64,000 bases of DNA, taken from assembly GCA_010672585.1 (NCBI GenBank), contig JAAHGF010000008.1, positions 391,401-455,400 on the forward strand, read 5' to 3'. Below are positions 49,601 to 60,670 of this stretch, piece by piece. Source of the DNA: Okeania sp. SIO1I7 (lineage in GTDB: Bacteria > Cyanobacteriota > Cyanobacteriia > Cyanobacteriales > Microcoleaceae). Under the pieces are notes generated by a model. The model did no database searches. It was not told the origin of the DNA and was given only the letters and a program-made list of their open reading frames with translations. Position 1 is the first letter of the stretch; each line of letters starts with the position of its first letter. The position numbers and the translations under genes are program-made.

Positions 49601-49814
49601 CCGAATTATTAATTATTAATTATTAATTATTAAATAATTCTGGTTTAAAGCCTCTCCCTTTTAAGGGGAAAAAAGCGGTTGAGGGATGGCGAGGTCTTTT
49701 CGCCATATCCAATCAACCAAGAGAAGAAATAATATCTCCTTATATTCAATTCCGTAACGGTTTTAACCTTCTTGTAATTATCAATTATCCATTATCAATT
49801 ATCAATTAATGAAA
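49601..49814. repeat. Dispersed repeat family E
   Basis: Begins CCGAATTATTAATTATTAAT and ends TATCAATTAATGAAA with the TTTTAAGGGGAAAAAAGCGG core. 49815-50089 shows no gene. Confidence 0.75.
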
Positions 49815-50089
49815 GTGAGGTAAAACTACGCGAGCAAGATGCTCGCACTGATAGGATTTAATTATTAACATCTGTACTTCTTATGCTGGGAATTTGCTGT
49901 ATCTTTATTCTTTTGGGTTTATTGATATAGAATCCGGTTATATAATATATGTTGTATATGTTGATAATTCTATAATTACTTCAATCCTCCCTACTCCCTG
50001 CACGGACGTTGCATGCAACGTCCCTACTGACCTATCCGTGTATCCGTGCCATAATCTGTGTGAGCCATCTTCCTCTTCCTTCTTCAAGC

Positions 50090-51826
50090 TCAAAAGCGGA
50101 AAGTTGTCCGTAAAACTCCTATTACAATTGTTTCATTATCTTCATTATGTTCTGGATTAGTCACTACAAAAACTCCGGGAGTAATTGTGATATAATCGTT
50201 AACTTTATATCGATAAAAGGTTTCAATATGATAAGAAGTATTCTCATCTTCCTCAATACCATTATCTCCATCAACTAATTTTAATGGTTTACCAAATAAA
50301 ACTGCAAATAAATCTCCCTCCCGACCAAAAGGGTCTGACATACCGACAGAAAATAAATAAGTATTAGAAGTAGCATGAGCATCAGAATTAATATAATTTG
50401 TAAATACCCATCCTCCCCAAGCACCTAGAGTTATTTTCTCCCAAACTCGCCATTGCACTGTACCACCTACTGCATTAATATTAGCAGGTAGACCTAATCC
50501 TCCAGAAGTATCAGCATTTAAGCTACCAGTAAAAGTATCCAAATAACCGTCTTCTGAATAAGCATTAATATAAGTCACACCAGTCAGCACATTATCAAAT
50601 GGAACAGTTAAAAATTGGACACCCATCGCACTGTGACCGGCATCAGTAATACCACCTTGGCCTGTAAGACCGTTGCCAGGGTTTTCGCTATCCCGCGTAC
50701 CGTAGGCAACTTGCAAACGTACTTTATCAGTAATTAACCAGTCAAAACCCAAACCAGAATCTAATCTACCTATCTTAAATATGGGACTAGAGTCAGTAAA
50801 CCGGGAAATAGACCCACGACCTGCATCAAAATAAGGGGAGTTAGCTGTGAGGACGCTATTTAAGCTGAAGTTGACAGGACGGAAAGTGAATACCACGCGA
50901 TCGCCAAAAGCGGGAAAACGATATTCCAACTTAAATATCTGAAACTCGTCATCTGTATTTGTTTGATAAGATAAAATTGCCATATCTGTATTAAATGACT
51001 GGCTACCTGCAAAACCAGTACTACTGAAATTTGCTGCACCCAACTCTATTCGTAGACGGTCTTTACCTGTAAAGGTTGTAGCTGTTTGCAGTCGTACTAG
51101 ATAATTAAAAATTGTGTTGTTGTCTCCTTCTCCACGTCCACCAAAAGCATTGACTACATCCTCGCCACCGAAACCATTGGTTAAGCCAAATATTACTTCC
51201 CCACCAAATATTGTCGTAGTTCCATTAAACCTGTTTGCTTCTAATTCTGCGGTGCGAGCTTCCAGTACATCTATTCGACCACGAAGAGTAGCTAACTCTG
51301 GAGCAAATTCTTCAACTAAACGTTGAACGGAAGCCATATCCTCGCGACTCGCTAAGTCTACTGTAGACCGATCAATTAATTCTGTCATTCTATCTAAGCA
51401 CGCATTTAACCCAGCAGCAAATTCGTATCGTGTCATAGCTCGGTTGCCTTTGTAAGTGCCATCTGGATATCCTGCAATACAACCGTAACGTTCTACTAAT
51501 GATTGTAATGCTTGAAATGCCCAATCAGTAGGTTGAATATCTGAAAGTTGGGATACAGAGTTTACTTGGTCTAGTTCTGAAAGGTCATCATATTCATCTG
51601 ATGCTTGTGCTAATTGTAGGGTGTTTTTTCTAACTGTTGAAGAGACAGAATGGGAGTTATTTAAACTCTGTAATATTGGTGGTGATAGTAAATGGGGAAA
51701 AGACTTGTCTTGAGGTTTAACTTTTGTTGAATTTATTTGTGTTAATCCAGTTGCAGATTTTCCCCATGTTAAAGGAAGCCCTAAAATAAATATTGAAATT
51801 AAAGATAATAAAAGTTTACTTCCCAT
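50090..51826 (-). CDS. SLH-domain OprB-type outer-membrane porin
   Basis: The 578-residue protein is a major-porin type of cyanobacteria, annotated in databases as iron uptake porin or carbohydrate-selective porin. It has a signal peptide (residues about 4-24), a linker, and an SLH domain at about 95-150 (VSQLSDIQPTDWAFQALQSLVERYGCIAGYPDGTYKGNRAMTRYEFAAGLNACLDRM) that anchors it to the peptidoglycan/secondary polymer. A coiled coil of about 40 residues (QRLVEEFAPELATLRGRIDVLEARTAELE) follows, then an OprB beta-barrel ending in the aromatic VLRTTFRF, the usual C-terminal outer-membrane signal. It is divergent from the DUF4347 gene; the 490-bp spacer contains both promoters but I cannot place them with confidence. 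Confidence 0.9.
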   Translation of the reverse strand: MGSKLLLSLISIFILGLPLTWGKSATGLTQINSTKVKPQDKSFPHLLSPPILQSLNNSHSVSSTVRKNTLQLAQASDEYDDLSELDQVNSVSQLSDIQPTDWAFQALQSLVERYGCIAGYPDGTYKGNRAMTRYEFAAGLNACLDRMTELIDRSTVDLASREDMASVQRLVEEFAPELATLRGRIDVLEARTAELEANRFNGTTTIFGGEVIFGLTNGFGGEDVVNAFGGRGEGDNNTIFNYLVRLQTATTFTGKDRLRIELGAANFSSTGFAGSQSFNTDMAILSYQTNTDDEFQIFKLEYRFPAFGDRVVFTFRPVNFSLNSVLTANSPYFDAGRGSISRFTDSSPIFKIGRLDSGLGFDWLITDKVRLQVAYGTRDSENPGNGLTGQGGITDAGHSAMGVQFLTVPFDNVLTGVTYINAYSEDGYLDTFTGSLNADTSGGLGLPANINAVGGTVQWRVWEKITLGAWGGWVFTNYINSDAHATSNTYLFSVGMSDPFGREGDLFAVLFGKPLKLVDGDNGIEEDENTSYHIETFYRYKVNDYITITPGVFVVTNPEHNEDNETIVIGVLRTTFRF

Positions 51827-52316
51827 TTGATTTTGTCCCGATATTATAGGTATATTTATTTAACTTGGTGTACTTTTGTGTCAGTACATAATAATTTAAG
51901 ACGTTTATATCATTAATATCTTTTTCCAGCAACCTAGCTAATACCATTCATTTCTCAAAAACTTTTCAACCCGTATCTTGAGCAGGGGAGGGGGTAGGGA
52001 CGTTCCATGCAACGTCCGTACAGGGAGTGGGGAAGAAATAAAATTTAATATTATTTTTATTGCCGTTGTGTTAGTTATTTATATATTATAAAATTCACAA
52101 ATCAAAAAAAACTAAACAGTATAAATACTGGTATCAAGAGGTTGTGCTTATAACAATTAGTAGCGAATTAGCTTTCTACTTTACTCTTGAATATCGCCAA
52201 TTTATTTATTTGATTAAGGCTTGAAACCTGGTCTTTCGCACACAAGTTATACAAAATTTACGATCCAATTGGTCAGGAAAAATCCTCAGAGAAAAACAGA
52301 TTAACAAATATTTACC

Positions 52317-55300
52317 ATGAACTTTTTAACCCCAAATCACAACCAAGAAATTCTCGATAAAAAGTTAACAAGTAATAGCCATTGTGAGAGTATTTGGCCA
52401 CCTGGTATGGGAATGTTGGTAATTATTGACCCCACGGTAGAAAATTATCAAATATTAGCATCGGGGGTTTTGCCAGGAGCAAAAGTTGTCATTCTGAACT
52501 CGGAAGAAGATGAGGTCAGGCAAATAAGTAGAGCTATTTTGGATTATCCAGTTAATAGTCTCCATATTATTTGTCATGGTTCCCCTGGTAGTTTGCAGTT
52601 GGGCAACATCAAGTTAAGCTTCTCTAATTTAGGCGAATATGGAGCAGAGTTGAAAAGGTGGGGTGAGGTCATTGGAACTGGTGGGATATTTTTGTATGGT
52701 TGTGAGGTAGCTGCGGGAGATGTTGGTAAAGCTTTTGTGGGAAGGTTCCATGAGTTGACAGGGGTGGGTGTTGCCGCTGCTGTTGGTCCTGTTGGTTGTG
52801 GAGAGTTGGGTGGTAGTTGGGAACTTGGGGTTAAAGTTGGGAATTTTGGGGATGGTTTGGCATTTGGGGAGGAGGTTTTGGTAAGTTATGGGGGAGTATT
52901 TGCAGAAATCAATGTTACCACTACAGAAGATGTTCCTGTTAATCTAGAGGATGAAGAAATATCATTGCGAGAAGCAATTATTATAGCTAATACGAACTTT
53001 GACTCCGATGATACAATTAATCTTCAGCTTCCTGGTACTTATACTCTGACTATTCCAGGAGCAAATGAAGACCAAGCAGAGACTGGTGACTTAGATATTT
53101 TTGCTGGTGGTGGAGGTGAAATTGGATTTGAGAGTGCATCTATAAATATCATCGGTGATAGTGCTGATACTACTATTATTGATGCTCAGGGTCTTGGCGA
53201 TCGGGTGTTTGATATTATTGGTTTAGGTGTTTCTGTAAATATCTCCAACGTAACGATTCAAAATGGCTCTCCTGTGGATGGAGATGGAGGTGGAATTAGG
53301 AATCGTGGTGGTGATGTTGTACTAAATAATACTGTTATTTCTAACAACAGCTCTACTAGAATAGGAGAGGGTGGCGGTCAAGGTGGCGGTATTTCTAATA
53401 ATAGTGGCAACCTAACTATAAATAATAGCAATATTTCCGGCAACTTAGCTCCTAGTAGTAATTTTTCACTTGGCGTAGGTGGTGGTATTTCTAATGATGC
53501 TAACCTGACAATAAATAACAGCACTATTTCTGGGAATACTTCAGGTTTTAGCGGTGGTGGTATTGATAACAATGGAACTGCTACAGTCACTAGCAGCACT
53601 ATTTTTAACAACAATGCTAATGATGGTGGGGGTTTTCACAACAGTGGCACAGCAGCAATAAGTAACAGCACAATTTCTGCTAATTTGGGAGAAAACTTCG
53701 GTGGTGGTATTTGGAATAATAATACTTTAGAAGTGAATAATAGCACCATTACCCAAAATATTGCCGATCATGCTCAAAATGAGGTTGGGAATGGTGGTGG
53801 TATTGCTAATGGTGGTACAGCTAATATTAACAACACTATTATTGCTGGTAATTTTGATAATTCATCAACAACTGTTGAGCCAGATGTTTCAGGTAACGAT
53901 ACTTTAGTAGGAGCATTTAATAGCAATGGTTCTAATCTAATAGGTGATATTATTGGCAGTAGTGGTTTTAATCCAGACGAAATATTGCCAGATACAATTG
54001 ACATCAATTCTGTTGTAATAGAGCCAAATCTAGCAAATAATAATGGTAGTCCAACACAAACCCATGCTTTAATTCAGGATGCTAATAACCCTGCTATTGA
54101 TGGTGGAAATAATGATAATGCAGATGCAGCTAATTTAACTACAGACCAAAGTGGTTCACAGCGAATTGTTGATGGAGATGGAAATGGGACGGAAGTTGTT
54201 GATATTGGAGCGTTTGAAGCATCTCAGATCATTACGCCGACTACTTTTACTTTTACAAACGACTCATACAGTATTAATGAAGACGGTACACTAGCAGGTG
54301 ATTCAATACAAATTCAACGTACTGGGAATCTAAGCAGTAGTCCCACTATACAAGTACAACTAATTAATGACACAGCTATAGGTGCAACTCCGCCATTAGA
54401 TCCTGACTCAGAAATACAAGACTTTGACAACACACCAATTACTGTTGATTTTAATCCTGATGAGACTACTGCAACCGTAACTGTACTTATTAACGATGAC
54501 AATGTATTTGAGGGTCCCGAAAACGAAAACCTGACTCTAACTTTAGCTAATCCTAGTGAAGGTACTATTGGGACTCAGGGTAGTGCTACCTTAGAAATTA
54601 TTGATAATGATGAGGATAATGTTCAAATCAACCCCTCGTTCACTGTCAACAATATTGCGGATGTAGGAGACCTTAACCCTGGAAATGGAATTGTTGACAC
54701 CGCTCTTGGTAATGGTATTGTCACATTGAGAGCAGCAATTCAAGAAGCTAACGCTTTAGCAGGTGACAATACAATTAATTTCGATCCTAATTTATCTGGT
54801 CAAACAATTATTCTATCTAATAGTGATGGCGAGTTTGATGCTAATGCAGACCTAGATATTACTAGCAATATTATTATTGATGGTCTAGGAGCAAATAATC
54901 TTACTATTAGCGGTGGCAATACCAGTCGTGTTTTTGATATTCAAGCGCCAATACCGCCAACAGTTACTATTAATAATTTAACTATTGCTGATGGTTTTGC
55001 TGGAAATGAAAATGGAGGCGGTATCAGAAATATTGAGGGTATCGTAACGCTCAATAATAGTACCGTTAGGAATAACCAAGGATTGAATGGTGGTGGTATT
55101 TCTAATAATGGAGGTGTACTAGCAGTAGATAGTAGCACTTTCTCTGGCAATAACAGCAGTGGTAGTGGTGGTGGTATTTCTAGTCAGGGTGGAGCCGATA
55201 GTAGACTAACAGTTAATAATAGTACAATTTCGGGTAACACAAGCAGTGTTAATGGTGGTGGTATATACATAAATGCTCCAGCATCAAATAACACTCTTAC

Positions 55301-58300
55301 TAGCAACACAATTGTTTTAAATACTGCTAGTAATGGTGGAGGAGTTTTCCGTGGAGGGGGTTCTACTCGGATTAACCAAAGTATTATCTTGGGAAACAAC
55401 GACTCTAATGTTTCTAATGCTTTAGAAGGAGCAGATACCGAGAACTTAAGTAATGATTCAGAGACTCCAATTCAGTCTGTACTAGATACTAATCTGCAAA
55501 ATAACGGTGGGACAACACAAACCCATAATTTAATTCCAGGCAGTCCTGCTATTGATGCTGCTCCGAGTAATACTTTTGATTTGGATCAGAGGGAAATTGC
55601 ACGACCTATTGATGGAAATGGAGATGGTACAGCTATTGCAGATATTGGTGCAGTTGAAGCATCTCAAGTCGCTCTTCCTACTGTATCCATAACTGCCACA
55701 GATGCAGTCGCAACAGAAGAAGGCAATGACCCCGGAGAATTTACCGTTAATGTAGATAATCCTCAAAATAATCCTATTACTGTTAATTATACAATTAGTG
55801 GTACAGCAACAAGCGGACAAGATTACCAACCATTAACAGGTACTGTTACTATTCCACCTGGTGAAAGCGACCAACCATTAACAGGTCAAGTTGTTATTGA
55901 TGCAAATCAAACTAGCGCGGATATTAACCTACTTCCCATATTAGACCAAGATTCAGAACCAGATCCAGAAACAGTTGTTCTAACTTTGGCAGCAGACCCA
56001 AATAACAGTTATCAAATTGACCCAACAGCTAATACAGCGATCGTTAGTATCAATGATACACCGCCTATAGTACCAGGACAAGGTAGAATTAGCGGTACAA
56101 AGTTCAATGATATCAACGCTAATGGAGCTTTTGACCCTGGTGAACCTGGAATACAAGGTGTAACAATTTACCTAGACTTAGATAATGATGGAGTATTTGA
56201 CCCAAACGAACCATCTCAAATTACGGATAATAATGGGAACTATGGTTTCAATAACCTACCTCCTAATACATACTTTGTTCGAGAAGTTGTACCTCCTGGT
56301 TCCATACCAACTCTCACTCCAGGTCAGCTTATTGTTACTACTCTAGGAGAAGATTTCACAAATATTAATTTCGGCAACACTGCTGCTATCGTTCCCGGAA
56401 TTTCTATTACTCAAACAGGTGGAAGCACTGACGTTATCGAAGGGTTAACAACTGATACTTACCAAATAGAACTCGATAGCGATCCTACCGATCAAGTTAA
56501 TATTACCATTACTTCAGAAGGTCAAGCTCTTCTCAGTGATAATAACAATCAAATACCAAGCAACACAATTAACTTGACATTTAACCCTGGTAACTTAGGA
56601 CCTCAAACTATTACAGTTACAGCAGCAGATGATAATATTGCAGCAGGAGACTCTATTGATAACATTATTCATACTGCTACGAGTAACGATCAAAATTATA
56701 ATGGTCCTACTGCACCATTTACGGTAGATGGTACACCATCGAATGTCATTGCTGCTAATATCAGAGATGACGATGTTCCTAATGTTGTGATTACCCCCAC
56801 TACAACTGACGCAACAGAAGGAGGAGCAACAGGTAGTTATCAAGTATTCTTAACCACACAACCTATTGGCAATGTTGCTATCAACTTTAATACAGACCAG
56901 CAAATTCAAGCAATAGAACCTATTACTTTTGACCAAACTAACTGGAATGTTCCTCGAACAGTTACAGTTATAGCAGTAGATGATAATATTCCAGAAACAG
57001 AAACTCAAAATATTGGTACGATCGCTCATCAAGTTTTTAGTCAGAGCGACCTTAGCTACAATAATCTCAACATATCTCAAGTCACAGTTAATATTGATGA
57101 TCCTGAAATTCCCGAACCTACACAAGTCATCATTACAGAAACTGATGGAAATACGACTTTTACTCCTGGAGGGTCTGACAATTATACGATACAACTAAAT
57201 AGTAATCCCACAACTCCTATTGAAATAGCGATCGCCCCGCCTCCAGAAATCAATCTTGGTAGCGGTCCTGGAGTTCCTATCACCCGAGAATTTAATGAAT
57301 CAAATGGAACTACTCCGCAAAATGTAACAGTTACGGGAGTTAATGATGGTAACTTTAGCATTTCTCACAGTGCAACTCTTGATGGTATTGACCCAAACCT
57401 ACAATTTATTGTAGATGGAGTACCGACAAATATTGTTAATGCTAATGTAACTTCTCAACCTCCTCCTCCTCTTGGCAACATTAGTGGTACAGTATTTGAC
57501 GACCTCAACAATAACGGTCTTCCTGACACCACTGAGGGAATAGGAAATATCACCGTTTTCATCGACTCCGACAATAACAACATCCTCGACCCGAACGAAA
57601 GAAATACTTTAACCGACCCCAACGGTAATTACAATTTCTCGGAACTAGAAGCTAATACTTATAATATCCGAGCAGTACCTCAAGGTAATTTTATTCCTGA
57701 ACTTATCGCACCAGTCCCCCTATTAGCTGGTCAAAATGCTACCAGAAATATTCAAAATAATATCTCTGTATCAGACCCAGGTACTCTCCAATTTAGCAAC
57801 CCCACTTTTAACGTTGCGGAAAATACACCTACCGCTACAGTCACAATAAATCGTACTGATGGGAGTGATGGAGTAGTTAGTGCTAATATCAACCTTTCCA
57901 GTGAGACGGCAACTCAAGGTGTTGATTTTGGCAACCCTTTTCCTAACCCTATTTTCTTTGCAGATGGAGTAACACAACAAACTGTCAGTATTCCAATTTT
58001 TGATGATTCTATAATTGATGGAAATAAAACTGTTAATTTGAGTTTGACCAACAATGTTACTGGTGATGCAACTATTGGTCAACCTGCTACTGCTACTCTC
58101 AACATTCTTGATAATGAAGTTCCACTCCCTCCAATAGCTAACCCCGATACTGCAAATATAACTCAAGGGGACCCACCTATAACTATTAATGTCTTGGCAA
58201 ATGATCAAGGGGAATCTCTAGAGATTTTTGATGTTGATAATTTTAGCCAAGCAGGAAATAACGTGACTATAGATGATATTAATAACCAAATTATCTATAG

Positions 58301-60614
58301 TCTCGCTCCAGGGTTTACAACTACCCAACCTTTCACAGATACTTTCAATTACACTATTAGCGATAATAACCCAAATACTCTTAACTCTACTGCTCCAGTT
58401 AGGGTTGTAATTAATCCGCAACCTGAATTTCCAGGAAGTATCAGTGGAAATATATTTAACGATATTAACCGTAATGGTTTATTCGATTCAGGAGAAACAC
58501 GATTAGGAGATATTACTGTTTTCCTAGATATTAATCAAAATGATACTCTCGACCCCAACGAACAACAAGCTACTAGAGATGGGTTTGGTTTCTATAGCTT
58601 CTCTAACTTATTACCAGGTAACTATACAGTCAGAACAATTTCTCCTCAACCTAATGCTACTCTCACAACTGCAGCAGAGTTTCCTGTTTCCTTGTCTTCT
58701 GGTCAAAATGTTAATGATATTAACTTTGGTTATAGCATTGCCAACTCAGGTACTCTCCAATTTAGCAATCCCACTTTTAACGTGGCAGAAAATGACACCG
58801 TTGCTACAGTAACAATAACTCGTACTGATGGAAGTGATGGAGTAGTTAGTGCTAATCTCAACCTTTCCAGTGAGACGGCAACTCAAGGTGTTGATTTTGG
58901 CAACCCTTTTCCTAACCCTATTTTCTTTGCAGATGGAGAAACAGAACAAACTGTCAGTATTCCAATTTTTGATGATTCTATAATTGATGGAAATAAAACT
59001 GTTAATTTGAGTTTGACCAACAATGTTACTGGTGATGTAACTATTGGTCAACCTGCTACTGCTACTCTCAACATTCTTGATAATGAAGTTCCACTCCCTC
59101 CTATAGCTAACCCCGATACCGCAAATATAACTCAAGGGGACCCACCTATAACTATTAATGTCTTGGCAAATGATCAAGGAGAATCTCTAGAGATTTTTGA
59201 TGTTGATAATTTTAGCCAAGCAGGAAATAACGTGACTATAGATGATATTAATAACCAAATTATCTATAGTCTCGCTCCAGGGTTTACAACTACCCAACCT
59301 TTCACAGATACTTTCAATTACACTATTAGCGATAATAACCCAAATACTCTTAACTCTACTGCTCCAGTTAGGGTTGTAATTAATCCGCAACCTGAATTTC
59401 CAGGAAGTATCAGTGGAAATATATTTAACGATATTAACCGTAATGGTTTATTCGATTCAGGAGAAACACGATTAGGAGATATTACTGTTTTCCTAGATAT
59501 TAATCAAAATGATACTCTCGACCCCAACGAACAACAAGCTACTAGAGATGGGTTTGGTTTCTATAGCTTCTCTAACTTATTACCAGGTAACTATACAGTC
59601 AGAACAATTTCTCCTCAACCTAATGCTACTCTCACAACTGCAGCAGAGTTTCCTGTTTCCTTGTCTTCTAGTCAAAATGTTAATGATATTAACTTCGGTT
59701 ATAGCATTGCCAACTCAGGTACTCTCCAATTTAGCAATCCCACTTTTAGCGTGGCAGAAAATGAAGCCACTGCTACAGTTACAGTAATTCGTACTGGTGG
59801 AAATGATGGAGGAGTTAGTGCCAATATTAATCTTTCCAATGGTACAGCAACCCAGGATATTGATTATGGCAACCCTGTTCCTGAGACTATTTTCTTTGCA
59901 GATGACCAAACCGAACAAACTATTAATATTCCTATTGTTAATGATGACTCAGTTGAAAATACGGAAACTGTCAATTTAAGTTTAAGTAACGTTACTGGTG
60001 GGGCAACTGTTGGTCAACCTGCAACTTTACAAATTATTGATGATGACGAGCTACTCCCACCACCTCAACCTTTTATTACTAGGGTGTTGGGTTTTGATGG
60101 TGAATTTAACAATTTTAATTCTGTTAGGTCTGTTCCAGTTACTTCCCCTCAAGGTCCTCCTAACCTTCTATTTTCTCGTAATACTGTAGCTTTAGTAAGT
60201 ACAAATCAAGGAGGCCATGGAAGATTTGATGGTACTCCTAGTAATAATACTGTTATTGCCTACGATATACCAGACCCAGATCGACAATTAGGGTTCGAGC
60301 TTGATGCTATTGTGATTGATTTAGCTGAAGTAATTGGTCAGATAGGTGAAATTGAGTCTGGTAATCTTGCGTTTGACTATGCTTCTCCTAACAGAAGTCA
60401 CAATGTAAGGTTTTTCAATGAAAATCGTCAGGATATTGGCCAAGGAGCAACTTTAAGTCCGACTATTCCTGTTCCTGGCCAACCAAATAATTTTAGTAAC
60501 TTTAGCCGTCAAAGTATTTCAATTCCAGGGGATACTCGGTTTATTAGTATTGGCAGTGAATCTACCGAAATTGGTATTGATAATCTGCAGTTGACATTAC
60601 AACCAGAAATATAG
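52317..60614 (+). CDS. Giant DUF4347 / beta-helix / Calx-beta / SdrD-B surface protein
   Basis: The 2765-residue product starts with a DUF4347 domain (about 30-195): LVIIDPTVENYQILASGV, LHIICHGSPGSLQLG (His87) and FLYGCEVAAGDVG (Cys129). There is no classical signal peptide. Then come two right-handed beta-helix regions of the choice-of-anchor/CSLREA type (about 200-620 and 770-1110, NNSTISGNTS repeats), Calx-beta domains (about 640-760, 1120-1230, 1820-1930, 2145-2250, 2467-2570), SdrD-B-like Ca-binding modules starting GxIxGxxFNDINxNGxFDxGE (about 1258, 1720, 2040, 2363) and cadherin-like linkers (ANPDTANITQGDPPITINVLANDQG). The C-terminal 180 residues look like a separate beta-sandwich. 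A 969-bp coding segment is duplicated. Likely a large calcium-dependent surface or secreted adhesin. Confidence 0.88.
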   Translation: MNFLTPNHNQEILDKKLTSNSHCESIWPPGMGMLVIIDPTVENYQILASGVLPGAKVVILNSEEDEVRQISRAILDYPVNSLHIICHGSPGSLQLGNIKLSFSNLGEYGAELKRWGEVIGTGGIFLYGCEVAAGDVGKAFVGRFHELTGVGVAAAVGPVGCGELGGSWELGVKVGNFGDGLAFGEEVLVSYGGVFAEINVTTTEDVPVNLEDEEISLREAIIIANTNFDSDDTINLQLPGTYTLTIPGANEDQAETGDLDIFAGGGGEIGFESASINIIGDSADTTIIDAQGLGDRVFDIIGLGVSVNISNVTIQNGSPVDGDGGGIRNRGGDVVLNNTVISNNSSTRIGEGGGQGGGISNNSGNLTINNSNISGNLAPSSNFSLGVGGGISNDANLTINNSTISGNTSGFSGGGIDNNGTATVTSSTIFNNNANDGGGFHNSGTAAISNSTISANLGENFGGGIWNNNTLEVNNSTITQNIADHAQNEVGNGGGIANGGTANINNTIIAGNFDNSSTTVEPDVSGNDTLVGAFNSNGSNLIGDIIGSSGFNPDEILPDTIDINSVVIEPNLANNNGSPTQTHALIQDANNPAIDGGNNDNADAANLTTDQSGSQRIVDGDGNGTEVVDIGAFEASQIITPTTFTFTNDSYSINEDGTLAGDSIQIQRTGNLSSSPTIQVQLINDTAIGATPPLDPDSEIQDFDNTPITVDFNPDETTATVTVLINDDNVFEGPENENLTLTLANPSEGTIGTQGSATLEIIDNDEDNVQINPSFTVNNIADVGDLNPGNGIVDTALGNGIVTLRAAIQEANALAGDNTINFDPNLSGQTIILSNSDGEFDANADLDITSNIIIDGLGANNLTISGGNTSRVFDIQAPIPPTVTINNLTIADGFAGNENGGGIRNIEGIVTLNNSTVRNNQGLNGGGISNNGGVLAVDSSTFSGNNSSGSGGGISSQGGADSRLTVNNSTISGNTSSVNGGGIYINAPASNNTLTSNTIVLNTASNGGGVFRGGGSTRINQSIILGNNDSNVSNALEGADTENLSNDSETPIQSVLDTNLQNNGGTTQTHNLIPGSPAIDAAPSNTFDLDQREIARPIDGNGDGTAIADIGAVEASQVALPTVSITATDAVATEEGNDPGEFTVNVDNPQNNPITVNYTISGTATSGQDYQPLTGTVTIPPGESDQPLTGQVVIDANQTSADINLLPILDQDSEPDPETVVLTLAADPNNSYQIDPTANTAIVSINDTPPIVPGQGRISGTKFNDINANGAFDPGEPGIQGVTIYLDLDNDGVFDPNEPSQITDNNGNYGFNNLPPNTYFVREVVPPGSIPTLTPGQLIVTTLGEDFTNINFGNTAAIVPGISITQTGGSTDVIEGLTTDTYQIELDSDPTDQVNITITSEGQALLSDNNNQIPSNTINLTFNPGNLGPQTITVTAADDNIAAGDSIDNIIHTATSNDQNYNGPTAPFTVDGTPSNVIAANIRDDDVPNVVITPTTTDATEGGATGSYQVFLTTQPIGNVAINFNTDQQIQAIEPITFDQTNWNVPRTVTVIAVDDNIPETETQNIGTIAHQVFSQSDLSYNNLNISQVTVNIDDPEIPEPTQVIITETDGNTTFTPGGSDNYTIQLNSNPTTPIEIAIAPPPEINLGSGPGVPITREFNESNGTTPQNVTVTGVNDGNFSISHSATLDGIDPNLQFIVDGVPTNIVNANVTSQPPPPLGNISGTVFDDLNNNGLPDTTEGIGNITVFIDSDNNNILDPNERNTLTDPNGNYNFSELEANTYNIRAVPQGNFIPELIAPVPLLAGQNATRNIQNNISVSDPGTLQFSNPTFNVAENTPTATVTINRTDGSDGVVSANINLSSETATQGVDFGNPFPNPIFFADGVTQQTVSIPIFDDSIIDGNKTVNLSLTNNVTGDATIGQPATATLNILDNEVPLPPIANPDTANITQGDPPITINVLANDQGESLEIFDVDNFSQAGNNVTIDDINNQIIYSLAPGFTTTQPFTDTFNYTISDNNPNTLNSTAPVRVVINPQPEFPGSISGNIFNDINRNGLFDSGETRLGDITVFLDINQNDTLDPNEQQATRDGFGFYSFSNLLPGNYTVRTISPQPNATLTTAAEFPVSLSSGQNVNDINFGYSIANSGTLQFSNPTFNVAENDTVATVTITRTDGSDGVVSANLNLSSETATQGVDFGNPFPNPIFFADGETEQTVSIPIFDDSIIDGNKTVNLSLTNNVTGDVTIGQPATATLNILDNEVPLPPIANPDTANITQGDPPITINVLANDQGESLEIFDVDNFSQAGNNVTIDDINNQIIYSLAPGFTTTQPFTDTFNYTISDNNPNTLNSTAPVRVVINPQPEFPGSISGNIFNDINRNGLFDSGETRLGDITVFLDINQNDTLDPNEQQATRDGFGFYSFSNLLPGNYTVRTISPQPNATLTTAAEFPVSLSSSQNVNDINFGYSIANSGTLQFSNPTFSVAENEATATVTVIRTGGNDGGVSANINLSNGTATQDIDYGNPVPETIFFADDQTEQTINIPIVNDDSVENTETVNLSLSNVTGGATVGQPATLQIIDDDELLPPPQPFITRVLGFDGEFNNFNSVRSVPVTSPQGPPNLLFSRNTVALVSTNQGGHGRFDGTPSNNTVIAYDIPDPDRQLGFELDAIVIDLAEVIGQIGEIESGNLAFDYASPNRSHNVRFFNENRQDIGQGATLSPTIPVPGQPNNFSNFSRQSISIPGDTRFISIGSESTEIGIDNLQLTLQPEI
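57780..59717 (+). repeat. 969-bp coding tandem duplication
   Basis: GGTACTCTCCAATTTAGCAA begins at 57780, 58749 and 59718, exactly 969 bp (323 codons) apart. The first two units are nearly identical at the DNA level and each encodes one Calx-beta, one cadherin-like and one SdrD-B module; the third is only the start of a diverged Calx-beta. Confidence 0.9.
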
Positions 60615-60670
60615 CGCTACGCGCAAGTCATTTCAGTTATCAGTTATCAGTTATCAGTACCATTGCTAAA

